In this document: piece after piece, positions 34,764 to 47,800 of the stretch
Numbering within the stretch: the first letter of the stretch is position 1
Layout: each line of letters opens with the position of its first letter
Origin: Paragorgia papillata
Lineage: Eukaryota; Cnidaria; Anthozoa; Scleralcyonacea; Coralliidae
Direction: 5' to 3'
DNA: 64,000 nucleotides
Assembly (NCBI GenBank): GCA_035771165.1
Contig: JAWNZC010000025.1
Span: 4,251,501 to 4,315,500, forward strand
Program-made: the position numbers and the translations under genes
Notes under the pieces: generated by a model
Databases searched by the model: none
Told to the model about the DNA's origin: nothing
Seen by the model: only the letters and a program-made list of their open reading frames with translations

Positions 34764-37700
34764 CTAAATTTCAAACTCCGCTTCAATTAGTCCCAAGCAC
34801 CTGTTGTTTTGGTTGACCACGCGGCCAACAGCCACAAAGTATCCCTACAGCACGTAACAAAAAAGAAAAAATATTTTAGTTTATTAGTGATAGAGTAGCC
34901 AGGATTCCAAAACGACAGGAGACAAATCCGTGGAAATAGCACTTTATTATATTATTAAAATACTCATTTTAAATAATTCATGACGAAAACACAAAAGAAA
35001 TCAATACCGTAGCAGTGGTTGTAAATCGGATACAGCATAGGACGATTTACATAAACTTTAGCTTCGATTTTCTCGGCTAAAACAGACCGTATCCCCAAAA
35101 TAGTTGGTGAACTTGATTACTTAGATGCCTTTGTATTTTAAGAAAGATACAGCATTCGCATCCGAGCTGTATCTGATTTACTACGGCTCGCTTGCAGCTC
35201 GCCTTGTAAATCAGATCCAGCTCGGCTGCTCATGCTGTATCTATTACTTATTTATTGCCTATTGTTTCCACTCCAGTTTTCTCCCAAACTTTCACAAATG
35301 TCTCTATATAGTATATAATCCAGTGGAAACTATGACAATTTATACACAGTTTATAAAATAACACGTAAAACCAACAAATAGCTTTTCTTATCTCCTAACT
35401 CGCAATGGACAAATGGTCGAGTAAACCCGCAAGAAGCCTAATTATAGAAACATGGTTTTTAGCCAATCACAAATTATGATTTGAAAAAAAATGAATCCAT
35501 TTATACTGGAAATTCCAAGAATGAGAATGGCGAAAAGGAACGGCTACACCTACCTGGTCTGGTCAAATAATTCAAAATAAAAGTGATTCAGTTTTACCTT
35601 AGGAATATGACTTGGAAAAAACTTTGATTCATGGATAGATATCAGTTGACCTTAGAAAACAAAACGTTGTACAACATTTATGACCAAAAATACCTTAAGG
35701 CTAGAGCATATTAAAAAGACGGCAAACTGCTGAGAATAGTTTTGATAACGAAATACTGACGTTTTGTGGGTAGGCCTCAATCTGATGAAGGGTTCCGCTC
35801 GAAACGTCAGTAGTTCGTTATCAAAACTATTATTTTAAACCGATGTCGGCGGTAGCGTTTAACGACAGTATCAAATACAAAAGATTTATAATTGGCCCAG
35901 AAAGAGTTAAAGCTGTACGACTTAACCGTGATAGAATTAAACAGTACCTTTTTTCATGGGACATTTAATAGTTTTGACACCTAGACCTTTACAAACATCA
36001 TACGTTTCGTTGTAAAGAACTCGGCCACGGTATGAAGCATATATGTTCACTTTCGCGTGTACTAGGTCATCAGCTTCAATAAGAAAACATAGAAATAAAC
36101 AATTAATACAAAAAAATGCATCACCTACAGTAGAATAATCAATCAATATTTCAAAATTTTGGTCTTTTGATTTGCTCATTGATTGACCTCAATAATAATC
36201 AAATATCGATGCGCGCGTCCAAAAAACAAACCATAAAAACGCACGTTGGTCGCTGTCCCCCACAATCGGTTATAATATTTACCGTACGTCATGCTCGAGC
36301 ACAAAATATTTTTATGTTGCTTACCTAAAGTAATGTTCGCAGCAAGGGTTGCCAATATTTTTTTACTTCCCCTTTCATAACTCAAAACTGCTTTTCCAAC
36401 CTTTATACGATCTCCACTTTTAATATCTACAAAAAAAATTTGAACTCCTTTTAAAGATAAAACAATCCAGTGCGTCTATCGCCGGTATATATTGGACCTG
36501 CACAAATTTTCGCGCTGCGTCAGTTTCCGCTATTATTCGTGCGCAAATTTGCGCGCTGCGCCAGTTCCACTATTATTCGTGTGCAAATTTGCGCGCAGCG
36601 TCAATCGCCGCTATTGAGCTATTTTGCACGTATTCCCAAGCTGGGCGGCAAGTCCATATAAACAAAAGGATTACCATTCATTATTTTGTTCAACATGGCG
36701 ACTTTTACGTCACCTGGAAGAGCCCAATAGACCTTTCCTCATGAAGTGCGTGGATAACGCGTTGATTGGCTCTCGCAAAACTTCGGACATCCAAAACTTC
36801 GGACAAACATTGGACATTAGCCAATCAGATTTGTCAAAAAGAAAGATCACGTGATCCATTCACTTCCTGCGGAAAGGTCTATTGCATACTGGTCGTGCGC
36901 AGGTTTGCGCGCTGCATCAGTCACCGCTTGGTCGTTTCGTTATAAATTAATTCAAATATACATTCTCAGACGACGTAACATTTAATATGGCTGGGTAGTT
37001 CTCCAAATTATTGGAGGGCACGTGTACCCACAGCCCCTGGTAATTTGATGTGTTGGGAAACTTTTCATCAAATTACTACGTAGATAATAGAATAAATTCA
37101 ATTAAAAGTTATTTTTCTGTTTATTTTTCCTGTTATTTTGATAACTCAATCAACTTTTGCGCCGTTATCGAACCCATTTTTGAGGGGAGAGAGAGGGGGG
37201 CGAGGGAGTACAGGCTGATTTGAAGTTGAAACCTAATTAACGTTTTATTCCTGTCCGCACAATGAAACGTTTACGTATGCGATATGTACACACTGTTATA
37301 TGTAATGGATAAAGCATGAGCGACCGATCTGTATGGGGATTTACAAGGCGAGCCGCAGGCGAGCCGAAGTAAATCCCCATACAGATCGGACGCGAATGCT
37401 TTATCGTACTTGTGAAATGAAACAATAGAATGAAGCTAATTAGTATTCATAACTTTTGATACAGATCACCAAGAAGGCTAATTAGTATTCTTAACTTTTG
37501 ATGCAGATCACTTTGTCCAAAAGATGATCTTTATTGGGATTTACAGACGTATACATGTGACTTGAATGCTAGGTTTTGATTGCTTCTTAACCTCATTAAT
37601 TATTCATGAATTTCACAAATATATATATATGCTGTCCCACATGCGGTTGTCACCGACGATCGCATGTGTATAAAGTAATTCATGAAATTCATTCAGATTG

Positions 37701-38307
37701 TTCCAAGCTACACTGATGAGCACAGCGAAACACGTGTCTGTAGATTGAACTACAGTATATATATATATAAACTATATATATATGTATATATATATATATA
37801 TATACATTAACAAATACACTTTAGTAAATGCCGAAGTAAAACAGGATTCAACTTTTCCGCACACGACGCACAGCAGTGGAAGCAGTTTCATTATTATTTT
37901 TGCGTCACCTGGAGTCAGGTTGCGTCCCCCATACATGAATGTTTTTAATATCTTATCACGCAAGTCAAACATGTTCGCCGTCAATAAACACAGTAGGAAA
38001 AACCAAAACACAATATTCAACACACATATTACTCAATATACACAAGCTATAAAAAATACTTACCGCACATATCATAAACATCGCCAATAGACAAAAAATT
38101 ATTTCTTTTCACCCATCCGTCCCAATCAAAATTCGAACGACTACCCCTTCCAGAGAAAACTCTGTGCACTGATCTTATGTCGGAGAAATCCACTCGAAAA
38201 TACTCGGAAGCGACGACCAGGAGGAAAATAAATCCGAGAAGTACGAGGAACGATACGCGCTTCTTGTAACCAATATTGTAGTAACGAGATTTCAGCAGCG
38301 TCAACAT
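34764..38307 (-). CDS. ML-domain (MD-2-related lipid-recognition) protein with N-terminal membrane anchor
   Basis: Exons in transcript order: 38064-38307, 36325-36426, 35948-36073, 35598-35650, 34764-34844; 606 nt, 201 residues, all phases consistent. The first exon has a short basic start, a hydrophobic segment (about residues 18-37, VSFLVLLGFIFLLVVASEYF) that would act as signal anchor or signal peptide, then a stalk. The last 120 residues fit the beta-sandwich ML fold of NPC2, GM2 activator and PI/PG transfer proteins: DIKSGDRIKVGKA, ANITLGADDLVHAKVNIYAS, YNETYDVCKGLGVKTIKCPM (paired Cys), SHIPKGYFVAVGRV, and the closing NRCLGLIEAEFEI. Such proteins bind single lipids. The link from exon 1 to exon 2 is inferred from phase and a strong GTAAGT donor; another exon could lie in the 1.6-kb intron. 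No one-to-one vertebrate counterpart is assigned. Confidence 0.78.
35145..35242. repeat. Foldback element
   Basis: AGATACAGCATTCGCATCCG pairs with the stretch ending GGCTGCTCATGCTGTATCT; TGATTTA / TAAATCA closes the stem. The loop reads CTACGGCTCGCTTGCAGCTC. Within the last intron of the ML-domain gene. Confidence 0.85.
35735..35831 (+). ncRNA. Hammerhead-ribozyme-like core in a 30-bp-arm hairpin
   Basis: CTGATGA at 35782-35788 is followed by a possible stem II (AGGGTTCCGCTC) and GAAAC at 35801-35805, the spacing and invariant residues of the hammerhead catalytic core. GTC follows directly. Arms 35735-35764 and 35802-35831 (AATAGTTTTGATAACGAAAT and its near-perfect inverse) enclose it. Related sequences occur at 48139-48272, 58480-58545 and 60725-60780. 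Whether it cleaves is untested; the core may be a fossil of a retroelement ribozyme. Confidence 0.5.
36470..36640 (+). repeat. About 44-bp tandem repeat (CGCGCTGCGTCAGT...CTATTATTCG)
   Basis: About three units of TTGCGCGCTGCGTCAGTTCC plus GCTATTATTCGTGCGCAAAT, with a further diverged unit at 36887-36935 after an inserted element. Intronic in the ML-domain gene. Confidence 0.8.
36725..36884. mobile_element. 160-bp MITE, TIR CAATAGACCTTTCC
   Basis: CAATAGACCTTTCC at the left is mirrored exactly by GGAAAGGTCTATTG at the right. It interrupts the tandem repeat at 36470-36935 and therefore inserted after that array formed. Confidence 0.85.
37308..37405. repeat. Foldback element
   Basis: GATAAAGCATGAGCGACCGA and its inverse (TCGGACGCGAATGCTTTATC), with perfect inner arms CTGTATGGGGATTTAC / GTAAATCCCCATACAG. 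The loop reads AAGGCGAGCCGCAGGCGAGC. Intronic in the ML-domain gene. Confidence 0.88.
37758..37804. repeat. (TA)n microsatellite
   Basis: TA repeats in two blocks. A minus-strand frame starting about 38023 (MLNIVFWFFLLCLLTA...) runs into it and is not supported as an exon. Confidence 0.9.
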
Positions 38308-38932
38308 ATTTATAGCGCACTAAATAATTTTTGCGCAAATAAAAAAATATCAAGTTTCTTGTCAACCTTCGGACTTGTCCGCCAACCGATGACGATTATT
38401 GATCACAAAAGAGGTATTGTTTGTAAATTCTTATTTGTTTTCTGTGTCAATACGCGGCTTTCTGGTCGTCTCAATCAGCTAGCAACCAATAGTTAAACCA
38501 ATTTCTTTCTCTGGCGCATTGTTCGTACCAAAGTATACGACCAAGGTGAACCGGAAATGTATTATTTATATAATTCCGGTCTATTCTAAATCAGTGTTGA
38601 AACCAGTGTTAACCAGGTTGATATCAAACTAGGTACTAAGCATTGCTACGCGAATTTGATTGTACTAATTTTTCCATCAATTGCTCTTTTATGTATTCCT
38701 GTGGAAAGTGGAATTATGCAGTGCATCTGAGTTGTTATTATGACAACAAGCTCTTCGTATGTTCAGTCTGAAATCTTAAGAGAGGTCAAAGGTTAACTAC
38801 GACTTGGCCAGATGTCGCACCTCGAGACAAAAACATGTCAAACAGGAACCGCAAAATATCTTGTGATCACTCGTATATATTGACTTTCCTTCGCAGACGT
38901 CAGCCCATTTTCACCCGAGATCCGTCAGCATA

Positions 38933-39282
38933 TCCTCCTACCTAGAATTACCAATAATCAGTAAGTGTGAAATCCCTAGAATTACCAATAATCGTTAATT
39001 TTAAAAAACTAATTCCCAACCCACCACTCCAACCTAACCCTAACCCCCCCGGAAACCCTAAACCTAACCAAAACCCCCGGTGAACCTAAACCTAACCACA
39101 ACCCTCCGGAAAGGTGTGCCTCCTCTCAGACGCCGACCACAACACCTCTCTAGGATTTTTAGCTTTATGTGTTCAAGTTTAACATCCCGCATGTGGGACA
39201 GAGAATTACCTACAATTACCAATTATTGGTAATTCAAGGCCGTTTCACACTTACTGATTATTGGTAATTCTAGGTAGGAGGA
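38933..39282. mobile_element. TIR element with about 40-bp perfect ends and telomere-like interior
   Basis: TCCTCCTACCTAGAATTACC (then AATAATCAGTAAGTGTGAAA) is mirrored at 39243-39282. The interior (39015-39115) is C-rich with CCTAACCCTAACCCC-like units and CCCCGG interruptions. No coding capacity is visible. Confidence 0.85.
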
Positions 39283-39683
39283 CATGTTGGATCCGTTGCA
39301 GTCGTTGGAGCATTCCGATTGGTCACTTATTTCCGCCCTATTATTCGCGCAAGAATTGTCACTTCTTGAGAATTTTTGGTTAAAGTCCGAACATTATTAT
39401 TTTCGAAAATCGAAATTCTAACCATACTCGTGTCTCAAATCTTGATTCTTGTTTTGAAGCGTTGATATTACTCTCAATGTTTACGATTTAAACGTACATT
39501 GGTATAGTTACTTTGAGGCTCTCTCAAGAAGAAAGATCATATGTCATTTGAGACTCTCACGTGTCCGTGACCCAACCTCGTACCCAGGGTCTTATCTCCG
39601 CTGCTTCACTCCCGGGGGTCAAAATAACTATCAACAATAACATTAACTATTAACAACTAACAATGCAACAACAACTCTAAACC

Positions 39684-40363
39684 TTAAGGCCTGGCCAAAC
39701 GCTTTCAACATTTCATTCAACATTGTTGAATTCAACCGTGAATGAGTGATTCAACATGTTGAAAGCGTTTGGCCACCCTGTTGACTTGAATGATGTTGAA
39801 CGTTGTTGAATGATGTTGAACGAAATTTGAACATGTTCAAATTTTCGTTCAACATGCGTTCAACAATGTTGAACGATGTTGCATCGTGCCGGATTTAGGA
39901 CAGGGGGGACTGGGCGGTCGCCCAGGGCCCCCCACAAAATAATGTTTAAGGGGGGGCCTCCACTTAATGGTCTTGAAAGTTGAAAAAATAGGTGTTGAAA
40001 TGAAAAAAATCTTGAGAGTCAACAACAAGACAAAAGATATATGGATCATATATAGGGTCACTTCTAAAAGTGTATACTATAACGATTATGACAGATTGAT
40101 GAATGATGGATGGAGTTGACAAGTTGTTATTGTAAATCTGATTCAGTGTGCGAATTGTGACTTCGAAGTTGTATTAGTTCGTAAAGCAAAATTATCTCGT
40201 GTCTTTACCGACGAAAGCGTAATTCGGGGGAAAATATACTGATAGGTCTCGAACTCGGATTAATTGATATATTTTGCTGGTGAGTGACCGCCCAGGGGCC
40301 TCCACAGTCCTAAATCCGGCGCTGTGTTGCATGAAATGTTGAAAGCGTTTGGCCAGGTCTTAA
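39684..40363. mobile_element. TTAA-flanked transposon interrupted by a second element
   Basis: The ends TTAAGGCCTGGCCAAACGCT and, inverted, TTAAGACCTGGCCAAACGCT pair over more than 30 bp, with TTAA at both borders as in piggyBac-type insertions. The interior is built from GTTGAA/TTCAAC sub-repeats. It is cut by the element at 39885-40324; without that insert it would be about 230 bp. A truncated relative sits at 9166-9320. Confidence 0.88.
39885..40324. mobile_element. hAT-like MITE nested in the TTAA element
   Basis: Ends CGTGCCGGATTTAGGAC and, inverted, CAGCGCCGGATTTAGGAC. It is flanked by a perfect 8-bp direct repeat TGTTGCAT at 39877-39884 and 40325-40332, the target size of hAT transposons. 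Inner arms share GGGCGGTC and CCCAGGGGCC. No transposase is present; the element is about 440 bp. Confidence 0.9.
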
Positions 40364-41008
40364 TCCCAAGTCTTGACCCTCTCTGGCAGGGGTAAATAAT
40401 TACTATACTACAATTAAAACTAATCACAACATTGGACTGCACCCACTTCACAGAAAGTTGGAACTGTGCATATGTCTGACTGTGTTTTTCTATTCAACTA
40501 ACTTAGTTCAAATTTTCTTATAAAAAACAGAATTTCTATGAGCACCACTGTTCGTATTATTATATTATTATAAATAAAAATAGGTATTAAATAGTCATAT
40601 CATAAATTTATATCATCATCATTATCATGAGTCAGGACATTCCAGATCAGCTTCTTTAATATTAACCCATAGACGGACTGCTTGAGGGGGATCTCCCCTT
40701 TATGACATAATATGTAAATTTGTCTGCCGTTGTCTAGAAGGAGTCATAACTTGGCCGGTGAACTCGTTTTTGCGTACAAAATTCAAGAGAGATTTTCACA
40801 CGAAAACTAGGTTATAATTTGTGAAAGCATTTTCGGAAATTCTCCACTTTCGCTGAATATTCCCTTGCTATTTGCGTACAAATTTGCGTACGTCACAACC
40901 TGTGGAGGAGGCAGCGTCACAACGACCACAAGAGGACTGGGCAAGACTCTAAATAAATTACGTCACTGAAGTATATTTAGACCACAATTTTAGAGCTATG
41001 ACGTAGTT

Positions 41009-41020
41009 AATCACGTGACA
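41009..41020. promoter_or_regulatory. CLEAR-like E-box upstream of GABARAPL2
   Basis: AATCACGTGACA contains TCACGTGA, matching 8 of 10 positions of the GTCACGTGAC motif bound by TFEB/MITF factors that control lysosome and autophagy genes. It is about 115 bp before the start codon. TGACGTAG nearby (40999-41006) is CRE-like. A binding role is inferred. Confidence 0.45.
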
Positions 41021-41132
41021 ACAACATTACGCAGGAAAAGGTCGCTTTCATTTTCACACAAAGAAAACTGCTGAATTCAGCTCTGTTACTTCATATTTAA
41101 CTTGAATCTAATACGATCTACCTTTAAGAAGT

Positions 41133-44343
<3,211 letters not shown>

Positions 44344-44882
44344 CTGACAGTTTTCTGGATTCCCTTGTGATTGACTAAAATTGGTGCAATGATCTTCAAA
44401 ACATTTTGTTCATCATAAAATGACAATAAAACAGTATTAAATGATTTTATTCAGTATCTAACCAAGACTTTGTAAATACATCATTATTCTCTTCTTGGTA
44501 AAAATATTATAATTTCTAATGTAATGAAACATAATGGTCTTAGGAAAAATTTAGTGTTTTTTTTTGTGGTCTAAAGACAGAAGATAAGTTGCAAATATCT
44601 CTGATTGAAAACCCATATAGTATTGAAATTGGTTTTGTAGTATTGTATCTTTTATTGCATTCAATTTTAGAGTTCAGGTTTCATGTAACTTTCATAGTGT
44701 AACCATGGTATTGTAAAATAAAAAGCTTCAAACTTCTTTAATTAAAATGTGGCTGTTGTTTTTTTTTACTTCAATTCATAACTACCCAGTCATCAAACTC
44801 TCCCTGAATCCATGCCAGATTTATTCATTAAAATACCTTATTTCAGTATACTGTACCTTTGATAGCAAATTGATTCAAGCCA

Positions 44883-47800
44883 TTACGTAAACATCTCCAA
44901 GTTTGGTGGTTTTATCATCCATGTGCTAAACACTGTATAAAACTGCTCCTTTGCTTTGTTGTATTTAGTGGCCCCATTCTTGACTTGTTTGTATGTTTTT
45001 GGACCATTTGAATCTCTAAAACATAATAATTATTGTATTTGAATGTATTTACAAATGAAATAGAATAGAAAATATACTGTATATGTACCAGTAATGCACC
45101 ACATTTATTGTCAGTGCATTCTAACCAAGCACATGCAATTGGTCAAAATTTGAAAAAAATTTACCACATGCACATTATATAATTACAGTACTTCTTCATC
45201 TTGTGAATATAAATATAAATGAATTACCCTACAGAGAGCACATTTTTTGGAACCAGAGATGCAATTTTCTTAAATTCAGAGAACAGTTCTGCTTTGCAGA
45301 TACAAACTCTACAAAACAAAAGGAACATAATACATTGTACGGCCTGGTAATTAACTCTAGCAACATTATTCAAGTTAGGAAATATCTAAAACTGAACTAA
45401 CCTGGCTTTTTGTGACCCTCTGTTTCTCTTTGTAACTCCTTGCTTTAAACCATTCACAGAGATCTCGTGAAAAGGTGGGTTGGTTACAAGGACTATAGCT
45501 ACACCAAAATTAGCATGGAAATATAAGGGGAAATAATTTAGTTACACAACATGTGTGCACTGATTGAGAAACGCAACTTTCATGTTAAAGTTGGACTTAA
45601 TTACATGACCCTGACTGACTGCACATGGAGTAAACGTGACATACAACAATGACTCAAACAGAATATTTATCTAAAAGAAGACAGACAAACTCTTCGATTT
45701 CTGAACCAATGACCACTGGATTGGAACAAGATAAACGGTTGTTTCTATCTCAAGGATGACCATATCTAGAGACAGGCAAGAAGCCATTGATTGTCATGAT
45801 GTCTACACAGTGTATACATACGACAGTGGACCCACAAACCCCAAAATCTAACACAGTGCACTTGTCAAATTTAACATTTAAATCAGACTTCTTTTTAAGT
45901 CTTTGAACAAATGAATGTCCAATGATTAGCCTGAGGGTGGGATAATTGTCTTAAGTTTATGGTAATATTTAATGGTACCTGATGGAGATGGTGTTAATTT
46001 CTGATCTGTTTTCATTTGGTGTTGTTGTGCACTTGCCTCTTCAATCTTCCTTTTACTGTGTTTAAACTCAACATCTGCTTGAAAAAACTTTGGCTGGTTC
46101 AGTGAATATCCATCTGGAAGTCCTTTCACTTGATGTGCTCTGGTGATAATGGCTCGCTTCATTGCTTCCACACTGTAAGCACACTTTCCAGTCACAATTG
46201 ATGACAAATATATTGGCTTTTCCATGAAATATGAAATAAGAGCTCCTTGACAGCCTAAGACGCACCATTTCATCAACTTATCACTACAGGACATAGACAT
46301 TGTTGGGTCCCCCCTTCCTGGTTTTGTACGTAATGTACCAACACTATGGTACTTTGTACCAGTGTCATGCGAGTCCTGGACACCATATGGGACACACTTT
46401 GCACCAGTTCTGTATATATCCTGCTCTTCCAGAAAACTTTGCCTCACATTGTCTTTCACACAAGTACACACCCCTCTTGTCTTACACAAACAAGGTTGAC
46501 ATACCACAGTTTCCATAGTAACACCTGATCCAGTTTCAGTGGTAACACATGATCTAGTCCCCATGGTAACACCTGGAAGAATTCTAGGTTGAGAAATCCC
46601 ATGTTCATTCTTGCCACCAGATTCTGCCAAGAAACTGTCAGCTATTACCTCACTTCTATTTTCTCCAGCATTTATGGTTACTTTTGTGTGTTTTTCATCA
46701 TTCTTTGTTGTCAAGGTATTTTTGTTTTCCAATGATTCTCCACAAATAAATTTGAAGGGTATATCTGAAGAAGAACCGACTAATTTTCGTTTTCTTTCAA
46801 CATTGCTTTTAACAAGCACTGTATCGTCTTCACCTTTAGGAAAGACTGATGCATCCCCACCTAACCAAAAAAAGGAAAATACAGTACACTGGTACATATA
46901 CATATGTGCAGTATGTAGTAATGTAATTTAGGTATATTAACCCATTCCTACCTATGCTAACAAAAACAGCAATAATTACAGTGTATTAATCTATTCCTGC
47001 CTGAACAGACCAAAAACTGTCCCTTTATTGTTTTACTCTGTCTGATGAATACCAGATGATTTTACTTGTCAAAGGGAGAACCCTCAGACATCCTAGGCAG
47101 CAATGAGTTAATTCACTCTGTAGACAATTTTGCTTGTCAAAAAGGGAGAAGTCGTCATACAAACAGATACCAGTAAATAAGATTATACAATACATATACC
47201 GTAGATATTTTAACATTTATCACAATAGAAAATAGTGTACATGTACATATAAACTTACATGGTGTATGAGATGTAAAAAGATGAAAACTGACTCCATCTT
47301 TTAAAGAACATGTTCCATGTTTGTCTTCTACTTTAAATACACTTTCCTCTGAGGAAAATGCCATTTGTAGTTCATGATAAAGATACCTAGGAAGAAACAC
47401 ACGTACCATAAACCATGACATCATGAATGGAGTGTGCCCTTTTGTTTGAAAATGCATAGATACAGCACTTTTTAATACAGTTACAAAGGCTCCCATCAAC
47501 ACTAATCCAGCATCTTCAGTGACCAAAAATAAAGCTGTTCAAAAATGCTCTACAAAGGTAGTGGAAACATTTGAAGGTGCTGTTGTGGTGTGCATGGGGA
47601 AAACAAAACTGGGTTATTGTTAATAATGTAATATTTGTCAATTTAACAAATTAGCTACTGAATACTTGTGTGTAGGCAGGGGTGGGTGCCACTCCTATCC
47701 CAGATGGTGTTGATTGTTGCAGAGGGAGAAAAACCAGAGAACCCAGTGAAAAACCATTGAAGAACATGTCGGAGACTGGGTCATTTATGTCAGTAAGTGA

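Larger units (their letters stand above)
38308..41132. other. Spacer between the ML-domain gene and GABARAPL2
   Basis: Divergent promoters should lie at its two ends. Between them are a TIR element (38933-39282), a nested pair of transposons (39684-40363) and plain AT-rich sequence. I see no gene. Confidence 0.65.

Noticed and set aside
37772..38023. Minus-strand frame starting with a signal-peptide-like MLNIVFWFFLLCLLTA
   Set aside because: It runs into a TA repeat, has no recognised domain, and direct splicing of 38064 to 36426 already gives a consistent ML protein. An alternative exon cannot be fully excluded.
46300..46931. Plus-strand frames of 60-106 residues
   Set aside because: They are antisense shadows of the long ADAT1 exon.
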